A stretch of 62,434 bases of DNA from Collybiopsis luxurians FD-317 M1 (Eukaryota > Basidiomycota > Agaricomycetes > Agaricales > Omphalotaceae). A program made the translations under genes and the position numbers. Below the pieces are notes generated by a model. That model did not search any database. It was not told where the DNA came from and was given only the letters and a program-made list of their open reading frames with translations. Numbering within the stretch: position 1 is the first letter of the stretch; each line of letters opens with the position of its first letter. Shown here piece by piece: positions 1 to 12,186 of the stretch. The stretch lies in the NCBI GenBank assembly GCA_000827265.1, contig KN834901.1:1-62434 (forward strand). Direction: 5' to 3'.

Positions 1-102
1 TACTGTCCGACAGAGGAAATGATTGCAGACTCTCTGACCAAGGCGCTGCCCAGTGCTAAGGCCAAACATTTTGCTGCAGGATTTGGACTTGGTCCAGTTT
101 GA
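1..102 (+). CDS. Ty1/copia retrotransposon polyprotein, C-terminal end (partial)
   Basis: The window opens inside the last 33 codons of a copia-type pol polyprotein. The frame reads through an ADSLTKALP motif, the hallmark at the end of copia RNase H, and stops at TGA 100-102. It is followed at once by a purine-rich tract and an LTR, exactly as in an intact copia element. Upstream gag, protease, integrase and RT lie outside the window, so whether the element is complete cannot be judged. Confidence 0.85.
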   Translation, partial: YCPTEEMIADSLTKALPSAKAKHFAAGFGLGPV

Positions 103-109
103 GGGGGAG

Positions 110-363
110 TGTTGAATTATATGCTTACGCCCAACAGACGCTCATTCCTATACAAACATGGACACAAGTACGTTACCGCATAAACACATATACCTACCCG
201 AGTACTTTCTGACTTGCTCCGTTCACTTCCCACAGTATATATATATGTTGATACCCTTACCCTGTTGCCTCAGACGCTTCGACTATCTCGTTCAGGCTCT
301 GAGTCTCTGCCGTTTATTACAGATCCCCTGAGCCAACTTGAACGACCGAATACTTATTCAACA
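110..363 (+). repeat. Copia 3' LTR
   Basis: A purine tract (GAGGGGGAG, 101-109) precedes the LTR, which begins TGTTGAAT and ends ATTCAACA, a perfect 8-bp terminal inverted repeat. Length is 254 bp. A TATATATATA stretch near 235-245 could be the LTR promoter. The 5 bases after it (364-368, GCAGG) would be the target-site duplication, but the 5' partner is outside the window. Confidence 0.85.
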
Positions 364-2738
364 GCAGGTACGAGTTCGGATGCTTACAATCTCATTGTCA
401 TTTGTCAAAGCCAGTGCATTTTCCAAAGTAAAAAATGTACAATGTGGAATTAGTCAAAATGTAACAACAATACTGAGAGAAAGAAAAAGTAGAAGATGAA
501 TTGAGTGAGGAAAGCAAGAGAACAGATGATACAAAATAAGAACAGTATCAATTGGGAAGTTTCAGTCTTATCTGCACAATTCTCCATAGTTGCAATTGTT
601 GTGCTCTGACAATTCATATTCTGACCAGCCCATAGACATTAAACCATTCTCAGGATGTTGAGCAAAGGATACTCAAATGCATTGAAAGGTTTGTGATAGG
701 ATAATTTGAATGGAAGTTGAGTCAGTGCTCAAGCTATACATGCCAAAGATGAGAGGATTTCGGAGGTGTGATAGGCCTAAGGTGCATAGCTGAGGTAGGG
801 GGATAGGTTAGGGAAGATGGCTATGATAGGTCAATTGAGTGGTGAATCGAGATCAAATCCAACATAGATACCTTGATATTCATAGTGGAAGACTGTTCTA
901 CCAGCTGCAATGCGGTACACAGCAGTCTCAGCTTTCAGGCAAGAAACTTCCTGAAGTGGACCTGGCTTTTGAATTGGAGAACACAGCGACTTCTTTTGTA
1001 GAATGGAATCAGATCTCAATGCTACATTAATAAAGATGCACTGATCTCACTACCCAGTGTTATGGTAAACTTGGAGCTGATGCCACTAACCACCGCAGAC
1101 AAATTAATGGAGTTCACTTTGAGAATTGGGTTGAGTTGGTAACTGGAATGGAGAGAAAGGTCAAGAAAACTAGTACCAAGGCTACAGCAGATATGTACTG
1201 TTTCCATAACCTAAACTACTTGTGGCTGCCTTTCAGCTGGAGCCATTGAGCACAGGTTTCACAGTCACATTGATTGTACACTCATTCAAATTGATTGTCT
1301 GCTACAATCAATTTGACCCTTTGAAACAGTCATATTGATGGAAAAAATTGACCATTAATATTTTTGTTTGTTCTTCTGCAATCAGATTCATATATATTCT
1401 TCTACCTATTACCTAGCTACTACATCAAATCTACCTTAAGTATATACTGCAATGAAGAGGAGACAGGTTGTACAACTTACCAAAGGTGAAGACTTGAAAT
1501 GTTGTTTGATAAAGTATGGCAACAACCTAGATGAGAAGTCACAGGTGATACAATGAATACAACTCACACGGGACTCATTCTATGAACCAATTTAAGTATG
1601 TTCATGTCCTACATCGTAGCCGCATTCTGTGATCATATCTGTACAAAAAGTAGTGAGTTATGCAAAACTGTAAAGTGAGACATGCACTTGTTGTTTGAAT
1701 GCCATGTTAACCAGTTGAAAAAATGTAAACAGAAGTCAAGAATGTATCAGAAATCATTGACGAGCACTGAAAATCTGACTCACCCAAAAGGACTAAAAAA
1801 TGTCAGAGAAAATTGAGTACCTATTTCTCGAGGATTTCCTCAATGCAAGAGAACAACATACATCAGCTAAAGACAATGTCAGCAAGGGTAGATATAGCAA
1901 GGTGATCAGCAATAGATACTAACACAGAATGTCAGAGTACAGTTTGTTAGTGAGAAGTGGCCAGAACCATGTATGTCCCTCAATGATGGTAAGATTATAT
2001 CTGTTGTTGGCAAGGGAGGCAATCTGACTATGTAAGTGCCAGAAAAAAGCAACAGCAACAACAGTGTGACCAGCGAGTTGCACCAGTCATGCAATCTAAG
2101 AGCTCACCAGGAGTAAGGATTTGACAAACTGTGTCAATTTAACGATAGGGAAAGACAGAGGAACAGAAGCAAGCTAGGAAGTAGAAGAGGTACCTGACAG
2201 CTGAGAATCATGTTGATGCTGTGTGTGAAAAAGGGAGAAATTTGCTGCCTTTCCTTGGTAACAGAAGAACATCCTACCGTGATATAAGCAAAGGCCAGAG
2301 GGTGGACATCTCTGCTGAAAAAGTAGCTGAGCAGGATCAGTAATGTGAATAAGAAAAGAGAAAAGGAGGTCAAATTTGTGGAGTGCGCACTGGGTGCAAA
2401 GGAAAAAGGAGGGTGAGAAGGGGCATTTGAAGAGAACAATGCAGCGGCAAAATTGTTTGATTGATTTGGGAGGGCTGCATACAACATCTGTAGGTTGAAT
2501 GATCATTAGTTAAATGACAAACAATGAAAAAAAAAAAAAACACACACATTAAAACCTTCATTATAAACAAATCCTACCTAGTTTACCAATACTGGGAAGT
2601 GGCATGTCCTGGGAGATTGGATATCAGAAAAATAACAATATACCCTCAGCCATTCCAATCCCAGCAAATTGCGCAAAATGCCTCAAAAAGTCTAGGCCAC
2701 TGAGTGTTTGGCAGGCTGATGTGAAGGTAGGGTGAAGC
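364..2738. other. A+T-rich region without a recognisable gene
   Basis: No reading frame here resembles a known protein, and all open frames are short and of low complexity. A perfect 13-bp inverted repeat with a 5-nt loop lies at 1286-1316. The composition resembles old transposon debris, but no family can be assigned. Confidence 0.6.
1286..1316. repeat. Perfect 13-bp hairpin
   Basis: The arm TCAAATTGATTGT (1286-1298) and its exact reverse complement (1304-1316) are separated by CTGCT. It could be a small relic of a transposon or a chance palindrome in A+T-rich DNA. Confidence 0.7.
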
Positions 2739-3003
2739 AACTTTTGGTAACTGGTAAATGTGAGCCTGAAACAACTAACTGCCCTGGGACTAGCTTGCTT
2801 AGACTGTAATGAACTTGACAGTGTAAAATGGTAGCTCAAACTACTAGCCTCTCGGTGGGTCTAGCTAGCTTAAACAGTATAACTTGGCTTGGACTTTGAC
2901 TTTAGAACTTAAATCTAACCAACTAGTACAACTGGATTCACTGATACAGCTTGCACAGAGCTCTTAGAAAGTAAGTGTAAGGTAAACTTTTATATTTGGT
3001 AGT
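2739..3003 (+). repeat. Dispersed direct repeat, copy 1 (~265 bp)
   Basis: This stretch recurs in the same orientation at 62172-62434, with about ten substitutions and a 2-nt length difference near the right end. The left edge of similarity is sharp (AACTTTTGGTAACTGG); the right edge cannot be fixed because copy 2 runs off the window. It lies upstream of a gypsy-type gag remnant, so it may be part of an LTR or leader of that element. That link is inference. Confidence 0.8.
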
Positions 3004-3099
3004 AGGTAAAGAGTGGGGGGGAGAAGGATTGATTGGTTAAGGCTAAAAATCCCCAAGTATTTATATTACAAGATTATATTACTTCCTATTTAAGCAATT

Positions 3100-3226
3100 T
3101 GACTCATAACAACTCCAATTGACTTTAGTTGACTCCACTTGAAATTTTCAAAAGCTTCATTAGCCTTTTATAGTATTCATGACTCATTTTGAGTCAAGTT
3201 AATTCATTTGGAGTCATTCTGACTCA
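3100..3226. promoter_or_regulatory. Cluster of TGACTCA (Gcn4/AP-1-like) sites
   Basis: Perfect TGACTCA or its reverse TGAGTCA occurs at 3100, 3180, 3190 and 3220, with near matches at 3130 (TGACTCC) and 3210 (GGAGTCA). TGACTCA is the known recognition site of Gcn4/AP-1 bZIP factors. Position upstream of the gag remnant suggests an LTR or leader enhancer, or subterminal repeats of a transposon; neither is proven. Confidence 0.5.
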
Positions 3227-3833
3227 TTTTAATATGACCTGAGCTCTATGAGTAAGCAGAATAATCTTAATTCTCCTACCTTATCTTATCAGAGAGCTCT
3301 TTAGAGATCTTTACTCTCTAAAAATATTTCTAAATAATTATTTAATTATTTACCAGTAATTTCTTGAAATAGGAATGGCTCCTGACAATCGCTTACCAAA
3401 GTTCATCTTGCAAGTAAGTTCTGCAGTATCAAGAAGACCCTTTACCACCATACACCATTTTCCATATGTTCTATCTGTATTGATATTACATAAGCACCTA
3501 ACCCTTTATTACCTACATTTCTCTATGTCGCCCTTGAGTGAAGGGTGGTGCACTCTTGGATTTTATTTTCTTTTATTTTCTGACACACTATCTCTGACTA
3601 TTGAAGTAGTTGCACCATTTGCTTCAGTCTTTGTGCTGGCATAACTGCTTAAAAAGGGTGTGTAACATTGAGACTGACACACTGTGCAGTGGTAGCAAAG
3701 AGCATTAGTATCTGATCTTTGGAGAGGAACTTTTGCAATGAGAGATGCAGGCCTATTCTGAGTTAGAGGTGGCTCATTCTACTCAGCAAGAGTTAGAGAT
3801 AGTTGGATTGAAGTCACACCTTAGACTTAAAAA

Positions 3834-5043
3834 GTGGCAAATTCTTCAAGATTTTCTGGATTTCAATCTACCCTACCCACTATTCCCTTGACTCCTTTAC
3901 ATTCCTCACACTCTTCCCAATCACCTTCTTCATTATCCTCTATTCATTTCAGAATGCCATCACCATTTATGCATGCTGGTCCCATACCAACTGAACTGAT
4001 CACCAATATGGACAAAACAGATGTATGGGATTTAACCCATCCCAAGAAACCTTAGAACATTGGGTTCATAATAATTGGGAAGAGAATGTGGCAAACTCCA
4101 TTTTGGATGCCATCCAAATGACTGTTCAGGGAATGATGCTGGGAGGATCTAATCCTGTTACATCTGCTTCTACATCCTCCATACCTCTGCAATCTTCTTC
4201 ACCTCCTATTGACATGAGGAATTTTGCAATACCTCTGTCAGGGAAATCTTTGTTGAAGGAACTGCAAGTCTTCAACACTAAAAAAGATATGTTCAAAGAA
4301 TGGCAAAGAAAGCTGTTTGTGTATATCAGAGATCCAAGGAACAGGATTGTGACAGATAATGAGTGTATCAATATTGTGCTCTCATATATTGAAGGACCCA
4401 AAGTTCAGGACTGGATACAGAATCTGCATGACATGTATTACAATAAGAATCAGGATATGTGGGGAATCACCTGGGCATGGTTCAAACAAGTGCTGAACAA
4501 CCAGTTCTTGGATAGAGCTCAAGTTGATAAAGCACAGGAAGAATTTGAGAGAATCTGGCAAAGGGCAGGAGAGAAGGCCACAGATTTCTTTACTTGATTC
4601 AAGATTTGCATAAACACAGCACAAAGGATGAAACTTTTGTTGTGCAACAATTGGAGAGAATTGTGAATCCCAAGATCATAGATCAGATCTTTGGAAGTGA
4701 CCAGACATTACCAGTAGGATATGAAGCATGGAAGAATGTGATCATAGCAATTGATGAGATGTGGGAAAGAAGGAGAGAATTGCAGAAGGCCTGGGGCTCT
4801 TCATGGAACAATTGGTTTTTGGGAAAATTGGTATCCTCAGCACAAGTACCTCAACAGATGGCTCCAGTAACTCAACAATTGATACCTGTCACAGATCAAC
4901 AAGGTGGTTCTGGCATGACTTTTGGAGGCACTGGTCATCTCATGGATTTGGACAAGGCTCACTCTGAAGGACAATGCTTCCGCTGTGGTGAAAAAGGCCA
5001 TTTAGTGCACAATTGTCCTAAACCTTGCCAGACCATTATCTGA
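3834..5043 (+). pseudogene. Gypsy-type retrotransposon gag, frameshifted
   Basis: Three overlapping frames together make a gag protein: a Ser/Pro-rich N-terminus (3834-4055), the capsid-like core (4025-4597) with a WxxKLxxYI-like helical region, and a C-terminal part (4594-5043) ending in a CCHC zinc knuckle (CFRCGEKGHLVHNC, near 4976-5017). Frameshifts lie near 4025-4055 and 4594. The family is the Ty3/gypsy retrotransposon gag. No protease, reverse transcriptase, RNase H or integrase follows, so the element is internally deleted or only gag survives. Confidence 0.8.
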
Positions 5044-7024
5044 TCTTTGGAAGTGAAACCAGAATCTAATGACAGGGGAATGAATAGCTTGACTGTTGAT
5101 AAGCTGATTTTTCGGCCACAGCTAAAAATGTGACAAAACACTAGATCCTGTGTTTTGTTAACACAATTAAGAGGTGTCAAAGGACTGTAGTGAGCCCAAG
5201 CTGTCAGTCAAATCTGGAGGAGACCTATTGTATTTATAAGGGTAGCTGAACAATGGTACATGTTCAGGGTACCTTGTGAGGCGCCTATGCTCTAAGTCCT
5301 GAGTGCGCTATGAGGAACTTCAACAACTGCTTGGATCACAGCTGATGAAGTTCAATCAAGCTTGTAGAACATGAGATGGCCTAGGTCAACAAAGGACTTT
5401 ATTCAGAAGGGGAAACTTTGCACATGTGTTTTCTTTTAGTCTAACCATTTGGTGGAAAATCTACGAACCTTACAGTTTGGCGACTCTGGTCAGGTGGAAG
5501 AAATGATGGTCATGTGGATATCACAATGCATCTCGACGAGTCTTGAAAAGCTGATGCAACATGGTTCAGTGAACATGAGGCTAAACTCAATGACTGGAGG
5601 TCTAGGCATCCTTGGCAATACTATTATTAGTAGCAAGAGCATGGAATGAAATGAAAAGATGAGCCGGCCAGGAAGAAAGGAAATAATTTCATTGGCTAGC
5701 AGATGAAAGAAAAGTTGTGACTCAACAAATCCTTGATAAGAATCCAAGATGACTCAAGTCAGCGAACAATTCTGAAAAGCTGATAGGCTACAAGGTGGCT
5801 GCAGACCAGGCAGAAGTAGATTAAGACTTTAGCCTGCAGCTGATTGATAAATTGACAAGCCAAAAAGGGTAACTTGTCAAAAGGAAAAGAATGAAAATGA
5901 CTTATTCTATGAGATAAATTAAATCTATTGATGAATGTGGAAATACTTGGGTCAGACAAATATTAAGTAATATTGTAGATATTATTATTTGTGTCAGTAT
6001 AAAAGGTGTAACTGTATGTAGAAGAAAATCTCAGTTTTGGATACGAGCCTATCTCAATTTGCTAGAGTGGCAAGATTATCAATGGGGTTAAAGTGTCTTA
6101 GCTGTTAATAGCTATAATCACTCACATTGACCACTGGACTCAGTTGAATAGGAATTTCCATTTGAAACTCCCAGAAACTAGACTGCAAAGTCATTGACAT
6201 ATCTTGAGGATAGGGACTGGATATAGGGTGAACCTCATATGGACCTCACCTCCCCAGCATATACTGCCCAGGCTCTAGTCTACAAATGCATAGGTTAAAC
6301 AGTCAGTGACTTGTATAAGCTTTGGCAAAGACAGTCTGAATATGCTAAGCCCACTTGAAACAAAGTAGAGTGTGTAAAAAGCCTGCAAGGTGACCTGCAG
6401 ATTGTGCTGTATAAGCATTGTTGGTGGTTCTTGCTCAATGAAGGGACCAAAAGGACCTGCAGATTGTGCCATATAAACTTCCTTATTCCAAGTGACCTTA
6501 GGAACATGCCTAATAAGCTTGAAGACAAGTGAATTCCAGTATAGCTGGCTAAGCTTGTGGTGTTCAGTTGCTTCAATGACACTGACTGAGCAAGACTGGT
6601 AGTCAAGCTTGTTGACCTTTACACCCCCCCCCCCCCACTTCCGTTTCTTCTGTATTCATTGTGTTCGGCAATGTTGACCAATGAAGTCTACATAACCCTT
6701 TTTCTTTCTCTTTGACTGTGTTCCACTATTCAATTATATGCAAGGGAACCTTTGACAACCTCCTTACTCACATACTATACCTTTCAGTCTGATCTGATTG
6801 GGTTAGAAGTGGATTCTTTGCAAGTTCATTACTAGCTCAGATCTCACTTATTACCGTCTTGACAACAACAGGTCAAAATGGAAATTCCAATATCCAAATT
6901 CCCAAAAGAACTTTTTTGTCCTTTACCAGAATCACTAACAGAACCAATATCAACTTCAATAGCAACAGAAAATATAGTCATTAGGTTTGCACAAAATGGA
7001 ATTTGTGCCTTAGAGAGGGGGTCA
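5044..7024. other. Retrotransposon-derived spacer without intact genes
   Basis: No pol domain is readable in any frame. Visible elements are a TATAAAAGG at about 5998-6006, a nearly duplicated CCTGCAGATTGTGC around 6391 and 6455, a run of C at about 6627-6639, and a short open frame at 6878-7099 that may be the very end of a polyprotein because it runs into a purine tract and LTR. Confidence 0.5.
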
Positions 7025-7356
7025 TGTTATGAAATCATTTTCTTTTCTTTTCTTTACCATTGTATCAGTTCTACCATTGATCTGGATACTATGATCTAAT
7101 GATCAGATCATTTATTACTTACAATGAGATTACAATAAGGAATATGTATGTTCTTTGATTGGAGATCATTTCATATTATTTATAGCACTTACATTGTTTT
7201 ACCCTTGATAATAAGCGTATAATATTTATTATTCTAGAACAGTATAAATACTTGTAGTTTTAGTAGGTTTATTCTTTAGCTTCAATCTTGTCTTTCCTCC
7301 TGTATTCTCTACTCACTACACTCTATATACTTTGTTTCTTGATTCTTGACATGACA
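7025..7356 (+). repeat. Probable gypsy-type 3' LTR
   Basis: A purine tract (AGAGAGGGGGTCA, 7012-7024) is followed by a 332-bp segment that starts TGTTATG and ends CATGACA, an imperfect terminal inverted repeat with TG...CA ends. It contains a TATAAATA promoter-like box near 7241. A 5-bp duplication would be CCTAG (7357-7361), but no matching upstream copy is seen, consistent with a truncated or rearranged insertion. Confidence 0.65.
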
Positions 7357-7738
7357 CCTAGTGACTCCAGCATTTTACTGAGGGCCTTTGTTGCTATATC
7401 TCAGTAGCTGAGTTTACAGTTGCTGACAATAGCCAGCCAAGCCAAGCATTGGGTGCACTAGTCCAGAGATTGGCAGGGTAGGCAATGGAAAAGGAGTGTC
7501 ACTCAGAAATATTACAGTCAATTAACAAGAAATTCAAAGGATCTGACAGGCAAATGAATTTTATGGAGAGGCATTGACAACATCGATGTAGAAAAGGTCA
7601 TGCAAGTAACTGAAGTCACAAAAAGTGACAGATCCAAATATGGGGAAAAAAAGGGGAGTATAAAAGGCAAGTATGAAACTGTGGGAAAATGGACAAACCA
7701 TCCATAAGGATGATTCTCCATTTCATTCCGAACTTGTA

Positions 7739-9017
7739 AAAAGCAGAAATAGCCTGCAACATTGTGCGTGAGATAGACAATATCTCCTTTGACATGGCGG
7801 TAAATAATCTTGTAGGTTGTTCAGGCCCTCTTCATTTTGCAGGTTGTTGTGTGGCCTTACCAAGCTATATTCAGAAAAATGGTTTGGGAATCTCCCTCAT
7901 CACTGAGCTAGCAGCCACAAGCAAAGGAATGCCAGTAAAGATTGAGGCAATAAAATCAATGGGCCCCATCAGTTTTCTTGGTGAGCTCTACTGATAGTGT
8001 ACATCTTAGCTTTTCCTTTAAGTTAATACCTTGAATCAGCTGCACCAGATACAGTAAGTAGGTCAATAGTCTTGTGTTTCTTCTACCAATCCCTAGCAGA
8101 CAATGTCTGCCCTTCACTCATTTTTATTCTGTATGTGTCTGCACCTCAACAAGCTCAGAGAAAAGGCCAAGAAGAAGTGGATTGCATTGTCGGTAAAGAT
8201 CGACTGCCTACATTTGAAGATCGTCATTCTTTGCCTTATGTTGAAGCTATCTATCTCGAGGTCATGAGATTACACCCTCCCATTCCTTTGGGTAAATTCA
8301 TTTGAATTGTGGAACTTACTGTAGACTCAACCAATGAAAAGGCTTATCACATACCTCAATTGAAGATGATATTTACCGCGGTTATCATATTCCCAAAGAT
8401 ACATATTTGTCTTAGGAGATTCTTGATGCCCGATTTTTGATAATGAATTATTGAATAGATTGTGAGGTCATTCCCGAAATCTGGTACGTGTTAATGTTCT
8501 ACAATGCGCTTCTGCTCGTCTCGCTAAACAACTGTTCAATCTCCCCAAGGGCCATGGACCGTGACCCGGACGTGTGTTATGATCCAGACAAGTTCATTCC
8601 CGAACGCTTCATTGATTCGAAGGGGCCTTTTGGGAGCATAAATGATATTTAGTGCGTATGGATTTGGACGAAAGTCCGGTGCCTCGCCAAGCCGTGGTAC
8701 TAATCTCCGAGCACATATCTTATAATTCAGGGTCTGTGTGGGTCGGTACATGGCTGAAAACAGTGTCTGGCTTGCAATTGTTTCTGTTTTGGCTACAATC
8801 ACTTTGAATAAAGCAATAGATGAAAACGGCAATAAAATTGATATACCTGAAGAATTCACCAATGCCTTTTTCTAGCGAGGTTTAAAGGTCATCATCAATT
8901 TTGTGCACTTTTTAAGTTATCATTCTAGTCATCCCAAACCCTACTGATCATCCATCGTTCCACGCTCTCCTTTTGCGAGGGAATTGATTCTGGCCGCAAT
9001 GTCAGCAAAAGAGTGAA
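7739..9017 (+). pseudogene. Cytochrome P450 pseudogene (C-terminal two thirds)
   Basis: Protein fragments align in order with the intact P450 at 9740-11917: the central helices (7739-7990), the K-helix with an ExxR motif in VEAIYLEVMRLHPP (about 8235-8295), the FIPERF segment (about 8594), a heme loop beginning FGRK and resuming VCVGRYMAEN (about 8660-8765), and the HPKPY C-terminus (8932-9017). Lesions are a missing acceptor before the segment at about 8350, a small insertion with TAG in the region before the heme loop (about 8650), a TAG near 8873 and an in-frame TGA after HPKPY. The first four exons are absent and a retrotransposon LTR lies upstream, so truncation by insertion or rearrangement is likely. 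Confidence 0.85.
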
Positions 9018-9699
9018 ACCACTTTCTTTCAAGAAGTCATAAGCGCAATCGTCGAGAAGATAGTGCTGATATTCCTTGTGTGAATGCGCTGTCGGCTTAG
9101 CCGTAGGAACGGGGTATTGGATAATTTGTATTCTACTTTGTGTATGTACCACGTAATTTTCCTTCCCTCCTTGCTACTTACTTCCAGCTATTCCAAATGC
9201 GGGACCCCCGCTGCGTAATATCTCTATCTATAGTTCAAACTTAGACTGGTCAAAGGATTCTCGGCGGCGGCTACACGAATACCGAATTCACCTGCAGCTG
9301 TTTCCCTGTTGACATGTAATAAGTTTTCCATATCAATACTGGTCAGTTTGGACGCTTCTTCATGACATTGACAAACCTTAAGTCATGATCGGCTGACCTG
9401 GTCACCGAGAGCTCAGTTCTTAGAGCCTGTCTTTGCTTTTGCAGACACAAAATCTCTGCAAAATCTCTATAATCACTTGTTCTTTGTAAATACCTGCCAG
9501 TTGTTGATAGCGATGCCTGCTCCTGGATCTTGATATGGTTTTCAATCTAATCAACCTTATACTGCCAAGATGATAGATCGTTGCCATTTAACATGAGTAA
9601 TAAATTCGTCCCTACTTTTTTGCTGCTTCTACGACTCATTATCATGGACACTGTCAGCTCAACTTCCGTGTCAAATTTATTTATGTACTCCCTGGAGCA

Positions 9700-9710
9700 T
9701 ATAAAAAGGC
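9700..9710 (+). promoter_or_regulatory. TATA box of P450 gene 1
   Basis: TATAAAAAGGC lies 40 nt before the start codon and is followed by a C/T-rich stretch (CCCCTCCTCATT). The same box is found 35-43 nt upstream of both other intact P450 paralogues. Confidence 0.7.
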
Positions 9711-9739
9711 CCCTCCTCATTGTCACTACTCGCACTACC

Positions 9740-11917
9740 ATGCTGCATGAGCTTGGTGCATCAGTATCAATCTCCCTGGGAGTAGTTGCTGCCGTTCTAG
9801 CCTTCAGCTACTTTGTAAAATTCTCTTCGCCTCGCCATAATGACTCTGCGCTGCCTTATCCCCCGGGACCAAGTGTCGCCGCCGGCAACATGCCAGTATA
9901 CGACTCTTGGGTTCAATATCAAAAGTGGGGAAAGGAATATGGTTAGTGATATCTGATTCAACACCTTGAGGACGCTGGCACTGATCACATAATTTAATGC
10001 TGCAGGTGAACTTGTCTATATTCGCAAAAGCAACACCTTGATTCTCAACCACTCTCATATTGCTATTGACTTATTGGAAAGGCATGCTCGTATCTACCCG
10101 GATCGACCGGGAACTCCAATGTTGGATTTGTGAGTGTTTCACTGCTAATGATTTCTTTTCTAATTACCCTTCAAAAATTTAGATTTGGGGCTTCATCTAT
10201 TCTCTCAGTAATGGTAAGTGGCTCGGCTTATCACTGGATATCTTGAATTGACAAATGCCTTTAGAGATATTCTCCTAAATGGCGGTTTCATAGAAAGCTT
10301 TTTCAACAGAATTTCCGTCAGGCAGCTGTACCTCGTTTCTTTCCAGTGCAATACCGCACAACCCACGATTTTCTGTATAATTTAATCACCACCCCTGAAA
10401 GCTTCATGCGGCATACTATGGCGTACGTTCGAATGATACACATGCGTTCAGCGCCACTGACATAATTTGCACTAGCCTGTCTCAACAACTTGTTTATTCT
10501 TCTCTTTACGGACTTGATATTACTCCCGAACATCCACTTGCACGCAAAGCCGTCGAGGCAGTCCATTTGATGGTACCGGCCCTCGTACCTGGCATTTTCC
10601 CTCTTCCTGAACGGTTTCCATGGCTACTGTATATGCCCTCTTGGTTCCCTGGCTGTGGTTTCAAAAAAATGGCAGAGAAAGCCCGTAGGAATGTGCGTGA
10701 AGTGGATACCATACCTTTTGATATTGCGGTACATAATTTTGTGAGTTGCCCAGCTCCCTTCATTTTGCAGATTCAAGTTGTATGGCCTTACTAAACTGTA
10801 TTCAGAAAAATGGTTTGGGCACCTCCCTCATTGCTGAGTTAGCAGCACAAAGTGAAGGAATACCGGAAAAGATTGAAGCAATAAAGCAGATGGGCACTGT
10901 CAGTTTTCTTGGTGAGATTTACCATGCATCTCGGCTCCTTCTTTGACTTGATACCTTCTATCAGCTGCGGCAGATACGGTAAAAAACTCGCCAGTTTCTT
11001 GTGATGTTTTTCTAATCAGTTGACAGACAATGTCTTCTATCAGCTCATTTCTACAATGCATGTGTCTTAACCCTGAAGTACAGAGGAAAGGCCAGGAAGA
11101 ATTGGATAGGGTTGTTGGTAGAGATCGACTGCCTACACTCGAAGATCGTCATCTTTTGCCATATGTTGAAGCTATATATCAAGAAGTTATGAGATTAAAC
11201 CCTCCTCTTCCTTTGGGTAGGCTTTTCTTGGCCTGTGGAATGTGGAATCCGTTGAAAGCTTGGCCAATTATCAGGTGTCTCGCATGTCTCAATTGAAGAT
11301 GATACCTACCGCGATTATTTTATTCCCAAAGGTTCTATCTCCCCCAATTGCGTGATTGATCTCATTTCAATTTTTGTATAGGCTGTGAAGTTATTGCCAA
11401 TATCTGGTATGTTTATTTTTTGTGTCTTACTGAATAATTCCCCATTTGTGCAAGGGCTATGAACCGAGACCCAGATGTATATTATGAACCGGACAAATTC
11501 ATTCCTGAACGCTATCTTGAATCCAAGAAAGGTCCTTTTAGACGCATAAATGATATTCATGCATTTGGATTTGGACGAAGGTTCGATGAATTATCAGGCT
11601 ATATTATCCTCAGCTTACAGCCTCTATCTAGAGTCTGTCCAGGTCGCTACATGGCCGAAAATACTGTCTGGCTTGCCATTGCTTCTGTTTTGGCTACGGT
11701 TACTCTGGGTAAGGCGAAAGACGAAAAAGGAAATGAAATTGACATTCCTGGAGATTTTACCAACGCCGTTCTACGGTGAGCTTGAGAGCAACTATTGTCC
11801 GTTGTGTCATTTCTAAATTGTTGTCCAAGTCATCCCAAGCCCTATCAATGCTCTATTGTTCCCCGTACTCCTCTTGCAAGGGAATTGATATTGGCAGCAG
11901 TGTCAGCGAAGGAGTGA
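9740..11917 (+). CDS. Cytochrome P450 monooxygenase 1 (intact, 13 exons)
   Basis: Spliced by eye into 13 exons (9740-9941, 10006-10129, 10183-10213, 10265-10422, 10476-10740, 10806-10911, 10965-10978, 11027-11216, 11275-11331, 11382-11406, 11455-11580, 11632-11775, 11830-11917), giving 509 aa with all phases consistent. An N-terminal membrane anchor (residues about 8-30) is followed by the proline hinge LPYPPGP, the I-helix AADTTMSS, the K-helix EVMRLNPP, FIPERY and the heme loop FGFGRRVCPGR split by an intron between the two Arg and Val. It should be a microsomal monooxygenase of the fungal OrdA-like group; the substrate is unknown. The gene lies directly after a decayed paralogue, and two more intact copies lie at 48.0 and 58.8 kb. 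The last acceptor is AAG where paralogue 2 has CAG. Confidence 0.93.
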
Positions 11918-12186
11918 AACCCCTTCCTTTCTTCCTTGAAGACATGCAATCTCTATGAATTACGAATCACTTCATAGAATGTATCAACATAAAGCACATT
12001 ATCTTCCAAAAATCTTGTTGGATGTCCAAGTGACAACAAGCTGTAAATAATTTCAAACCAGATGCATTTATTACAACTTGGAAGCAAAAAAAATAAATTA
12101 TTGTCATTAGTAGCATTGCAGATTTTGTCACTATGGTCAGGAAGACATACAGCAGAAAATGGCATAGCAGGAGCTGAACACAGATA
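11918..12186. other. Short convergent intergenic region
   Basis: This spacer separates the 3' ends of P450 gene 1 and the F-box pseudogene. No motif of note was seen. Confidence 0.5.

Noticed and set aside
2134..2506. Overlapping minus-strand frames of about 110 codons
   Set aside because: Low-complexity translation of A+T-rich repeat DNA, with no protein-like motif.
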